In this document: piece by piece, positions 1-8,029 of the stretch
Numbering within the stretch: the first letter of the stretch is position 1
Layout of the letters: every line of letters begins with the position of its first letter
Source of the DNA: Bacillota bacterium
GTDB lineage: Bacteria; Bacillota; Clostridia; DSM-8532
DNA length: 16,820 nt
Direction of reading: 5' to 3'
NCBI GenBank assembly: GCA_023426765.1
Contig: JAEZBW010000250.1
Span: forward strand, 1-16,820
The notes under the pieces: model-generated
What the model was told of the DNA's origin: nothing
The model's database searches: none
Seen by the model: the letters and a program-made list of their open reading frames with translations, nothing else
Program-made: the position numbers and the translations under genes

Positions 1-3000
1 CATTGCACACGAACATACCGCTGTCGTCATCCCGCAGCATTTTCACGCGAACTCTCCGGTGGAGGATGGGTATGGCCAGGTCGGCATCAATTTCCAGGTC
101 GGCAATGTTGTTGTACAAATCGATGACCACATTACGCACCAGCACATCTTTAAAGTCACCCAGCTCTTCACCGAAAACCGCTGGAGCGCCTTCAGGCGTG
201 TAGGCCTGGTTCTGATAGCTGAATCCGTTTTGATCATACAGCAGCTCACCCGGAGTAAGATTGAACCGGATTCGTTCATTCTTCGTTGTCTTGACATAAG
301 CCGGCGGAAGTGACACGCTGCCGTTCTTGACGACAATGCCCATCCAGTCGGGAGTTTTCGTATCATTCGGTGCACTGCCGCTATATGTGGCATCCCTGCG
401 CAAATCCAGTGCAATTTTACCCGGGGTAATGCCCAGGTTTGCTTCCTTCTGGGATTCAAGCTGCTCCTCGCTCAGCTTGTTCGGATCATACAGCGGTATA
501 TTGGAAGGTGTCATTGTACCATCGTCCACCATGAACCCGCCTCCATCCCACGCTTGAATATTGAATGGAACATGGGAAAGAGTCTCCTGGGTTGCCGGAT
601 CATCCGGGAATACCAACAGGGCGTCGATTTGCGCACGCTGTGCTATGTAGTACAAGCTTTGGTGCAAAACGTTCAGGGTCTGGGCATTTCCGCCTATGGT
701 ACCTGCCTTACCTGACAATGTGGCAAAGGTTTTCTGATCCATCACCCTTTTTGAAGCTGATATCTGTGTGTCGGTCGGCAGAACATCCTCGAAGGTTTTA
801 AACGGGGTCATGATTCTTCCGGTGATATGGCTTTTTGAGGTATCTACCTTCCCCTGGCTATAAGTAAGAACAGAATCCATTGCCTTGACGGCAAGCCCGG
901 CCGGAACCACCAGATGCATGAACTGTGATTCCTTCAATTCCAGGGTACCGGTCATCTGTCCCTGTTCGTTAAACGATACCATCGTGTAGGAATAACGCAG
1001 GCCCTTGTTATTGGTGGATTCAAGCCCGAGGCTGCTTTCGGCTGTTCCGATGTGCAGATTGATGAAATCATTTCCAAACAACGGATCTAAATCTCCTCCG
1101 ACCGGAAGGGTTACAGGACTTTGAACAAGCTTCTTGCCCAGGCTGCCAAAGTTCACCGAGATTTTCCCGGTATGGTAAAAAGTCAGGTTTTGATAATGGA
1201 AGGAAGGAATGTTGTAAATGTGGATAATCCCATCGGCACTTAACCTGCTGTCGCTAAAATTCAACACATCCATATCTCCGAGCAGGTTCCCGGAGGGGTT
1301 CGAGATATACCCTGAAGCAGTGGCATCGGGCTTGCCGGTTTTGATGTTCAGCGCGAGCAGATGAATTCCGGTATCACCCAGAACCGTTTTATCCTTCATC
1401 GAAACCGATCCATCGGTAATCATGTCAGCTTTAAAGGAGTTGATGGTGACCTGGCAGGGTACAGCAAAAGAGCGAAGATGCAACACTCCCTCCCCTGTCC
1501 CCGTTACTTTTCCTGCCAATGAGAGATCGGTTATTTGAAAACCGTTGATGACCATGGTTTCCTGGATGGTCTTCAAATCGGGGATTTTTATATCGGTGTC
1601 CATAGGCGGCCTGGCTGCAGGCGTGGGAGTAACACCCTTCACCGGAGGTGTCGGGGTTCCGACGGGAGGTGTCGGGGTTACTTTTGTATCAATTTTAGGT
1701 GGCGTAATCGTTGGTTTTGCTGATGGTACAGGAGTTATTTTTACATCAACCTTAGGCGGAGCTTGGGTTGGTGCTGTTGAAGGTGATGGGGTGGCACTTG
1801 GAGCACGCGTTGGCGAGACCGTTGGCGTAGGTGCTATCGTAACCCTGATTTCCGGAACGATTGTTGGTATTATGAGCTTGTCCGGTTTAGGGGTAGGCGT
1901 GGCTGAAGGTTCAGGTGTTGGGGTTGCCCTTGGCACGCTGGTTGGCGCAGCTGTTGGAGTGGGTGCTAACGTAACCCTGATTTCAGGAGTTTTTGTAGGC
2001 ATTACAAGCCTATCCAAAGCAGGAGTTGGTATGGCAGTTGGGGCAACAGTGGGTTCTTGCTCTGGCCGTGTTACCCGTCCTGGCGAAGGTGTAGGCGACG
2101 GCGTTGGAGTTGCAAGGCTTGGGCGTGTTATATTCGGTAATGTGAACGCAGTGGTGTTCTCCGCACTCGCCAGTACATTCTGCGAAGTTTCCCATCTGTC
2201 GGTGGGAATATAACCCGAATCCGCACCGATGAGCACCTTTTTGAATGAGTTTTCCGGCTGATTGCGGCCTTTTAAATCCGTAACATTGATGGCCTGTGAG
2301 AAATCGGAGATAAATCCTGCCGTATCCACTACCTTAACCTTGTACCAGTTGTTAGCGTAGATATTGGAACTCATATCATGGAAGAAGGTTTCACCGGGAC
2401 TGATCAAGCCGCTGGCCTGATAGTATTCTCCATCCTTCGTATTGCTGCGATACACCAGATATCCGGCAATATATTCTGCACTCTCAAACAGATTCATGTT
2501 TGGATCTTTGGCTGAATCCCACCGGATATAGGCTTTATTTTCACGGATCTCCCCTTTGACATTCTGAACCGGCGGAAATGCTTTTCCTTTGCGGGTGAAT
2601 ACCGAAACGGGCTCCGGCCTGTCCGATGCAAGGTTGTCATCATTCACCGCCTGAACGGTATAAAGGTAGGTTTCCCCGAACACCACACTGGAATCGTAAA
2701 AAACTCTTTCACCGGAGGAATCCTGGCCAAGAGGTATGGTCATTTCTCCGGCCTTCTCCCAAAAAATCAGTTCAGCCAGTTCCCGGCTGAGGCTGCTATA
2801 GGGAGCAACCGCCAGAATGCCGTATTTATCGGCCAGTGTTTGAAACACTTCCTGTTTGTCAGCAGTCGGCAGCTTAGACATACGAGCCTGGAACGCTTTA
2901 CTGTCGGTGTTTTGAATCGTTTTAAACCGTGTCGTCATATCGGTGGTGGCCTTTATCTGTTGGGTTGCGGCACCTGGGTTTAAGGCAGGCAGGTTGTTTG

Positions 3001-5573
3001 AAACAGCAGCAGTAACCATGCCAGCTGGAACTGCTTCTTTGGATGACGAATAGACGTCGTAATACAGTTGAACATCAAACATCTCATCATGCAGCAGAGG
3101 GCTTTGTTGACGCATCTCGAAGATATCATTATCCTGTATCTTTGGAAGCTTATAACGGTATATGACGTATTTACTTGCGTGGGGTACGCCTATCCAGTTC
3201 ACTTCATTAATCTCTTTTCTGGAGAAGGGTACCAGCATTTTCGGAGGGGACGGGGCGACAGTGGCGGGTATGCGGATTTTTGTCACCGGCTGCTGCGATT
3301 CCACCCCCCACACGCTGACCGAGGAAACCTTGTAATAATAATAGTGGGCAAAGGTTTGATCCACTTTTTCAGAGTAAACCGCATAGTTCAGGTGATCGGC
3401 TACCATTGTCCAGTTCAGCTGATCGGTGTTCTCTCCTTCGATAAAATAAGGAACCTCGGCACGGTACACCCTGAAGTAAGAAAGCTGTCTGTCCTCAGGC
3501 CTATCCCAGTTTAAACGCACCCAACCTGCGGGAAGGTAGGTATTATACTCCTCTGCCGGTTCGCTGCTGATCTCGGATTTCAGGCATATCATAAACAGAT
3601 ACAGCCGGTTGTCTTTCTTCTCTACGGTTGTTTCAACGCGATTCATCACCGTGCTGCTTTCAACAAGCTTCCAGCTGAAAGCCTCCACAATTTCTTCACT
3701 GGTAAGGTTTAAGAGTGTCTGTTCCGTTGTGTTATCGGCATAAGCTGAGTATACGCAATATGCTGCAAGACCTTTCCCCTGGAAATGCTGCCATGTGAAC
3801 GAAGCAGTTCCGCCCTGTTTTAATTCCTCGTTGGATAAGGCAATCACTTCATAAACATCATTTGTTTTCGGCAAATTATTCAGTTCCGCACTGACCGTTT
3901 CCGGTGCTTGGGCGGAATTTTCCCGTAAAATACTGGATAGTGACTGACCCATGCCGAGCTGCAGTGTATTCTGCATTAAACTGTTGCTGCCTGCATCAGG
4001 AATAAGAACTGCATCAGCCAAATCCTCTTTTGTGATGTTTCCGGGAAGGTTTGTGCCCGATACATCCAGGCTGAGCGGGTTGAAGTCATAATTGTCAAAA
4101 AAGCCGGGTGGGTTCATTGAGCTTCCACCCACAATCGTGTTCCTTTTCATTTCTGCAACTGGATTGACAGGGCTTTCTGGAGCAGTTTCCAACGGGTACC
4201 CGATAATCTTCGATTCAGACCAGGCGCTTTCGTTTCCCCAGCTGTCTGTGGCAGCCGCCCAATACTTGTAATAATAGCCCGGCTGAACGGTATTGTCGTA
4301 ATAAATCGTGTCCACATCTGTTTCAGCCTGAGGCCTGATCACAAAGATGCTTTCAAAGCTATTCTTTGAATAAACAGGTTCTGTTGACTGTCCAAACGGT
4401 TCGATATTGATGCGGATCAGTTCCTGAGGCATGTCGAAATGCCCGTTTCCGTATGCTTTACTGCGATAAATGACAAAGGAATCGGCATCATCGGAGGTTT
4501 TCGTCACGGGCAAGGCAACGCCGGGTTTGTTCTTGTTGATGTCAAACAACTGGCTGACGGCTTTTGAAATACGCTTGACATTGGCAGTAGCGGATAGCTT
4601 TGGTTCTCCCAACATGGGCTGCACAGGCGGAATGACCTTGTACACCTTGACAGGAAGCGTTTCAGAGAACGCGCTGACTCTGCCGAAGATATCCAGAGCC
4701 TGCATTCTGTACTCAACCTCATCTCCGTTCAGTACGCCGTTGTCGATAAAGAAGGCAGCGGTTTCATACAGTATCCCATTATTATCCTGCGTATAGGATA
4801 TGGCCACGGGGGTATCATTCACACGAGCAAATTCGGTTTCACCCTTTTTCCGTCTTTCAATCCAGTAGCCCGATACCACAGAGCGGGCATAATCGGTTTC
4901 AGGAGCCTTCCACCGTAAATAAACAGCGTTGTCCGCACCATACCCCGTAAAATCTACTGGAATTTCTACAGGTGTCTCTACCCCGTATTCCACCGATAAG
5001 TTGTATGCTCCCTCGGCCTTAAGCCCCGATGCCAGCTGAGCTGCAGTTAAGTTTTCATTATTGCCCTCGACCGGTACCAGAATATATTGAACCTTGTCGT
5101 TTACAGCAAGGCCCTTCCCGGTCAGGTCATCCTCATAACCAAAACCGGCTTCATCGGCAAACTGATCATCAACGAATACCTTTGTTAGAATCGATTTCCG
5201 TGCATCGAGGATATAGCTCTTCCGCCTCTTTTTTGGACGCAACCAGCTGATCCAGTGAAACAGCATTCATAATTTGGCTTTGTATTGCAGCGTCTGCAAG
5301 AAAATGCTTTGCGGAAAATGCTTCAGACACGAGAAGCTTCTGAAGGGGGTTTAGGGTTTCAGTGACAGCAACTTTTTCACTGGGTGGCCGTTCGGGGACA
5401 GGGGCCTGAGAAGCATCCAGAATGGCGTCTTCAAGCTTTTCGTCGAAGATATTCGGAGGAATATCAGAATTTGCCTCTTCTTCTGCCGGACGGCGCAAAA
5501 AAAGAAAGTACCCGGATGTCGTTAATATGGAAATGATCAGAACAATCCCCAGCACCTTTTGCCATGTCTTCAT
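1..5573 (-). CDS. Giant membrane-anchored fibronectin type III protein (C-terminus beyond the left edge; frame broken)
   Basis: Reading from ATG at 5573 (GGGGG upstream as a weak ribosome site), the first 28 residues are a short basic end and one hydrophobic segment (MKTWQKVLGIVLIISILTT), so the rest should lie outside the membrane. That frame stops at 5169, but a second frame is open from about 5250 to the left edge and continues the protein: about 1857 residues in all within the window. FN3-like modules, recognised by WxAP/YxVYR/YYYKV-type strands, lie roughly at residues 198-314, 324-464, 574-678, 681-778, 783-990 (irregular) and 1001-1104. A Pro/Thr-rich linker follows (about 1146-1328). 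Then comes a long region of alternating beta-type sequence (1338-1857) that I do not recognise. No catalytic motif, LPXTG or dockerin is seen, but the C-terminus is missing. FN3 tandems are usual in secreted and surface proteins of Clostridia; adhesion or scaffold function is inference. A near-perfect promoter precedes it. Confidence 0.8.
1754..2017 (-). repeat. Two tandem 132-bp Pro/Thr-rich units within the FN3 gene
   Basis: The linker between the FN3 part and the C-terminal region contains two imperfect 44-residue units, 1886-2017 and 1754-1885. Each starts [LP]D[KR]L[VI][MI]P, then PEIRVT[LI]APTPT, then PT-rich filler. Shorter related units with VDVKITP and IDTKVTP follow down to about 1600, and the whole linker spans about 1590-2135. 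Such linkers are usually extended, often glycosylated spacers between wall or membrane and outer domains. The repeat makes copy-number change by recombination possible. The long open frame on the opposite strand (1545-2213, Gly/Val-rich) is only the mirror of these proline codons. Confidence 0.8.
5211..5234 (-). other. Frameshift zone in the FN3 gene
   Basis: The N-terminal frame (membrane anchor, ending ...LVASKKEAEELY then 13 unrelated residues to the stop at 5169) must pass to the frame that carries all FN3 modules, one base further on. Two repair points are visible: a run of six A (coding strand; T6 at 5229-5234), where one A fewer gives SKKRRKSYILDAR, or a TA run at 5211-5216, where one more TA gives AEELYILDAR. 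Causes could be a sequencing or assembly error, a true mutation, phase variation or transcriptional slippage on A6. The dnaX-type A_AAA_AAG heptamer is not in the correct phase, and a -1 slip would give the wrong frame. Confidence 0.75.
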
Positions 5574-5684
5574 GCCACTACCCCCGTTATGGCCCTTTTA
5601 CAACCTTACCGCAGCAAAGCATATTCTGTTTTTACCAAAGGAATAATCAGGCTGACACGCCAGAATGAACTATATTTCACCACT

Positions 5685-5713
5685 ATTATATCTATAATGC
5701 CAAAACCTGTCAA
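5685..5713 (-). promoter_or_regulatory. Sigma-A promoter of the FN3 gene
   Basis: On the minus strand TTGACA (5713-5708) and TATAAT (5690-5685) are separated by exactly 17 bases: a full consensus match in both hexamers. Transcription would begin near 5678, leaving a leader of about 100 nt before the ATG at 5573. The promoter begins only 25 bp after the stop of the truncated acetyltransferase gene, so the FN3 gene has its own strong promoter. I see no recognised riboswitch in the leader. Confidence 0.85.
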
Positions 5714-5737
5714 TAAACAGGTTGCATCGTTTACTTG

Positions 5738-5905
5738 TTAGAATGGTCTCATTTCCTTAACAAAGCATGTTTCTGGATTCCGTTGCAAATATTTTTCTAT
5801 CCCCTGCCTTGAATCATCCAAATTGTTCAAACCCATCCCCGGAGTTTTCAACCACAAATCATAAACAGACTCATAATCCGCAACGGTCATCTTCCTTATG
5901 TTCAT
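5738..5905 (-). pseudogene. Truncated GNAT N-acetyltransferase (N-terminal 55 residues)
   Basis: A good ribosome site (AAAAGGAG, 5 bases before ATG) starts a 55-residue frame, MNIRKMTVADYESVYDLWLK and onward, through TPGMGLNNLDDSR and GIEKYLQRNPETCFV, followed by the non-family tail KEMRPF and a stop. This matches the N-terminal beta1-alpha1-alpha2 part of small GNAT acetyltransferases of the YpeA-like group, which are normally about 140-150 residues. The acetyl-CoA binding motif (R/Q-x-x-G-x-G/A) and all later strands are missing, and no continuation is seen in other frames: the next bases are the FN3 promoter. The gene is therefore dead as an acetyltransferase. The start and ribosome site are intact, so the break removed the 3' part only. 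Confidence 0.75.
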
Positions 5906-6027
5906 TTTAACTCCTTTTTATCAACGATTCATCAACATCAAATTATGCAGAGCTTCCTTAAGCAAATTTTTCATACTCAATCCATTTTCTTGTATTATCG
6001 ATATCATTATGACCCCGGATTCAGTAG

Positions 6028-6393
6028 TTATCTCTTATATGCTATGGCATCAAGTTGGAATTGAAGCCCCTCTTGTCCGCCAAAATGAGCAAACTCTGTT
6101 TGTATTGATTTACGAGCTGGATACTTCCCGTTGAATCTTTCCTTGATTACCTTCTCCATCACAGGAATATTCCAGATATCTCTAAATAAGCAATCCATTT
6201 TAACGACAGACTCCAAGGATAAGCCTATTGATTCCAAACGTTTACTCAAATGATCAAATGCTCCGTTAATCTGGGCTTCTATTGGTTGTCCAATATTACC
6301 TACACAATAACTAATGAAAACAAAATCTCCAGCTTCTACAACTCCTGAATGAGCCCATTCATCATTAACATCACTTCTTATTATTTTTCCCAT
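6028..6393 (-). CDS. RidA family (YjgF/YER057c/UK114) protein
   Basis: The protein has 121 residues, the usual length for the family, and starts after a strong AGGAGGAATTTGT-ATG signal. RidA proteins are cytosolic trimers that hydrolyse reactive enamine/imine intermediates (such as 2-aminoacrylate) made by PLP enzymes. Visible family features are the early strand GDFVFISYCVGN, the helix QINGAFDHLSKRLESIG with the following SLESVVKMDCLF strand, and the conserved Arg of the YPAR motif (R94). The last strand reads FQLDAIAYK, where archetypal RidA has EIE-A-IA, so the usual acidic residue is Asp or shifted. This suggests a divergent Rid subfamily whose activity cannot be assumed. It lies between two broken genes in an AT-rich block and may have its own promoter at 6524-6551. 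Confidence 0.85.
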   Translation of the reverse strand: MGKIIRSDVNDEWAHSGVVEAGDFVFISYCVGNIGQPIEAQINGAFDHLSKRLESIGLSLESVVKMDCLFRDIWNIPVMEKVIKERFNGKYPARKSIQTEFAHFGGQEGLQFQLDAIAYKR

Positions 6394-6435
6394 ACAAATT
6401 CCTCCTATCGAGTAAAACCTAAACTCGTAATTTCT

Positions 6436-6470
6436 TATATTTTCCGACCCATATATAGTTGAAAAATATA
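6436..6470. repeat. AT-rich inverted repeat in the RidA leader
   Basis: TATATTTTC (6436-6444) and GAAAAATATA (6461-6470) are inverted copies with one base difference and a loop of 16 bases. They lie in the 126-bp gap before the RidA gene, between its putative promoter and its ribosome site. The hairpin would be weak (nearly all A-U) and may be only a product of base composition, or a regulator site. Confidence 0.3.
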
Positions 6471-6519
6471 ATCCACCTTGAATTCATTTCCGTGCCTTAA
6501 TATCGCTTGTTTTATTCCT

Positions 6520-6675
6520 TCATATTATATGGATTGTATCATTTAAATCAAGAACCTTGATTTTTTCCGATGACGATTCAATTAACGCTTGAATATTCTT
6601 ATCTTTTTCAAAGTGCCATCTTTCTTTGCCATTGTCATATTTTTGTGCGATTTTTGAATAATCCGTATGAATCAT
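6520..6675 (-). pseudogene. Truncated SAM-dependent methyltransferase (N-terminal 51 residues)
   Basis: The frame from ATG 6675 reads MIHTDYSKIAQKYDNGKERW and onward, through HFEKDKNIQALIE and KIKVLDL, then NDTIHII and a stop. The beginning matches class I methyltransferases of the ubiE/Methyltransf_11 type, where KVLDL should be followed by the SAM-binding GxGxG (motif I, typically ACGTG). Here the sequence leaves the family exactly at motif I, so SAM cannot be bound. A frame with in-phase ATG at 6723 exists but begins inside the lipoprotein gene; the start chosen is the one where family similarity begins, 20 bp after the lipoprotein stop (GGGGGTT upstream, a weak ribosome site). It was probably once co-transcribed with the lipoprotein gene. 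Confidence 0.7.
6524..6551 (-). promoter_or_regulatory. Probable sigma-A promoter for RidA, overlapping the broken methyltransferase gene
   Basis: TTGATT (6551-6546) and TATAAT (6529-6524) on the minus strand have a 16-bp spacer. The predicted start is near 6517, about 120 nt upstream of the RidA ATG. The -35 box is made of the codons for the conserved LD of the methyltransferase VLDL motif, and the -10 box lies in the unrelated sequence after the break. The promoter therefore straddles the join. Confidence 0.5.
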
Positions 6676-6695
6676 AATAACCCCCAAGGAGTTAA

Positions 6696-7643
6696 TCAAT
6701 TTTGTCCGATAAATTTCTCCCATTCTTCCAGAGTGGTAATTGTATCACTTAACTGAATACCATAAAAATCAATATATCCCTCAAGTACGCCGAATTCAGC
6801 CGACATCTCAGGATTCAACATTTTAAAGCTTTCTGACAAAGCCGGATCGGATGTAATAAATTCAAGCTGTCGAGTCTTTAAGTTGTATTCCCAATATTCA
6901 CGGATTACAGGGCTGTATTCACATATATACTTATCTAAATCAATATCACCTTCATAATGGTACATAAAGCTAATAGCATAAGATAAAGATATCTTAGAAT
7001 TACCATCATAATCTGCAGAAGCAGAAAATTTTGCATTAGCCGCGGGCTTAATCATTTGCGGAAATAATGCAGTATACCCTTCAATAGGAATATCTGCAGC
7101 AACCGTGCCATCAGGATTATACCAAATTTCGTTGAAAATTTGTAATCCTGTTCCATGGTTTGTTTCGCATTTGGCAACCAACCAATATCTTGTTCCATCA
7201 CTGGACTGTTCAATCCTATACTCCGGCTTAAACCTTTCATTAAGACAAACAAAACCTTCTGTTGCCCACGTATCATTGCAACTTGAAAATATAACATAAA
7301 TGTATAGATGTCCCTTTTCTAATAATAACACCGCTACCTTTTTGTTTCCAATATTGAAACCACTAATACTCACATCTGAGTAATGTGCTTCAGCATTCCC
7401 TGATTCAATCACCTCTTCCATAACTTCTTCGTAAACATTGAACGTTTTCAAGATATTATCAACCTGTTCACTGTCAATACCTATTTCTGTTGTTTTTTCA
7501 AGGTATTCGAATTGACTGAATGGAGAAAGGACAGTACTTGTTTTCAACTTATTATCTAATGAGTTTTCCAGCGAGATAATATTACAAGAAGTAAAGATGA
7601 GAATAAATGGAAGTAATAATATTAGTTTTTCAATTGCTTTCAT
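6696..7643 (-). CDS. Predicted lipoprotein of unknown function
   Basis: The start is taken at 7643 because GAGGTGAG lies 3 bases before that ATG and a standard lipoprotein signal follows directly: MKAIEKLILLLPFILIFTSC, with Cys20 as the lipidation site (an ATG ten codons earlier has no ribosome site). The mature part (about 295 residues) has many aromatic and beta-type segments (LYIYVIFSSCNDTWATEGFV, RYWLVAKCETNHGTGLQIFN, YWEYNLKTRQLEFI) and ends in EEWEKFIGQN. I recognise no family. It should sit on the outer face of the membrane. The gene is AT-rich (sampled lines near 30% GC) compared with the large genes on either side (about 50%), which suggests a different origin. Its own promoter is proposed at 7729-7757. 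Confidence 0.75.
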   Translation of the reverse strand: MKAIEKLILLLPFILIFTSCNIISLENSLDNKLKTSTVLSPFSQFEYLEKTTEIGIDSEQVDNILKTFNVYEEVMEEVIESGNAEAHYSDVSISGFNIGNKKVAVLLLEKGHLYIYVIFSSCNDTWATEGFVCLNERFKPEYRIEQSSDGTRYWLVAKCETNHGTGLQIFNEIWYNPDGTVAADIPIEGYTALFPQMIKPAANAKFSASADYDGNSKISLSYAISFMYHYEGDIDLDKYICEYSPVIREYWEYNLKTRQLEFITSDPALSESFKMLNPEMSAEFGVLEGYIDFYGIQLSDTITTLEEWEKFIGQN

Positions 7644-7728
7644 ATACTCACCTCGATAAGATTGAAATACCAAAAATAACTTAACTCGTTATGATGTGAT
7701 CTGCGGTGTATGTCGGAGATACAACTCT

Positions 7729-7757
7729 ATATTATTCCCAAATCTGGATACCGTCAA
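7729..7757 (-). promoter_or_regulatory. Possible promoter of the lipoprotein gene
   Basis: TTGACG (7757-7752) and TAATAT (7734-7729) lie on the minus strand with a 17-bp spacer. The -35 matches 5 of 6 and the -10 matches 4 of 6. It is about 85 bp upstream of the ATG at 7643. Confidence 0.45.
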
Positions 7758-7883
7758 GTTGACCATATTGAGTAGCTTTGCATCAACCTTGCCCACAGCA
7801 ATATTAAGTGCGGTAAAAAGACAATAGAATCATGAAAAACAGTTCTCATTTTGTCGAATTAAGTATGTACAATTAGTAAAATC

Positions 7884-7892
7884 TGCTATAAT
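7884..7892 (+). promoter_or_regulatory. Extended -10 promoter of the TPR protein gene
   Basis: TG-C-TATAAT is a perfect extended -10 box. The matching -35 position (about 7864-7869, TATGTA) is poor, which is normal for extended -10 promoters. The start would be near 7899, giving a leader of about 130 nt before ATG 8030. Confidence 0.55.
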
Positions 7893-8029
7893 AAAGTACA
7901 TAAAATATACTCTCTTCCCGTTGTTATTCGCGAGTGGCCGATTTCTTCAATTTTTCTACAGCGGCTACAGATATAGCAACGTTAATTTCTGACTGGCTGC
8001 CACAATAGAAAAGTTGGGAGGAATGGTTC

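Larger units (their letters stand above)
7674..8029. other. Divergent intergenic region between lipoprotein and TPR genes
   Basis: This 356-bp gap holds no credible gene on either strand. It contains a leftward promoter for the lipoprotein gene (7729-7757) and a rightward extended -10 element for the TPR gene (7884-7892). An imperfect inverted repeat, GACAA at 7831-7835 with TTGTC near 7852-7856, lies between them. The leaders are about 80 nt to the left and about 130 nt to the right. Confidence 0.6.

Noticed and set aside
1545..2213. Long plus-strand frame rich in Gly and Val
   Set aside because: It is the mirror of proline/threonine codons (CCN/ACN) of the FN3 linker on the other strand, has no ribosome site, and lies wholly inside the real gene.
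5169..5573. 134-residue stand-alone gene
   Set aside because: It has a TM anchor but ends in unrelated residues just where the FN3 frame begins; treating it as the N-terminus of the FN3 gene explains both frames.
5574..5680. Possible riboswitch in the FN3 leader
   Set aside because: I compared it by eye with c-di-GMP, c-di-AMP and other common leader motifs and found no conserved core; there is also no clear terminator hairpin.
5921..6007. 28-codon minus-strand frame between RidA and the GNAT remnant (MISIIQENGLSMKNLLKEAL and on)
   Set aside because: It looks somewhat protein-like and could be another gene remnant, but it has only a weak ribosome site and no family I recognise, so it is not listed as a gene.
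6676..6723. Upstream start (ATG at 6723) for the methyltransferase remnant
   Set aside because: The added residues come from the lipoprotein coding sequence in another frame and do not resemble the methyltransferase family.
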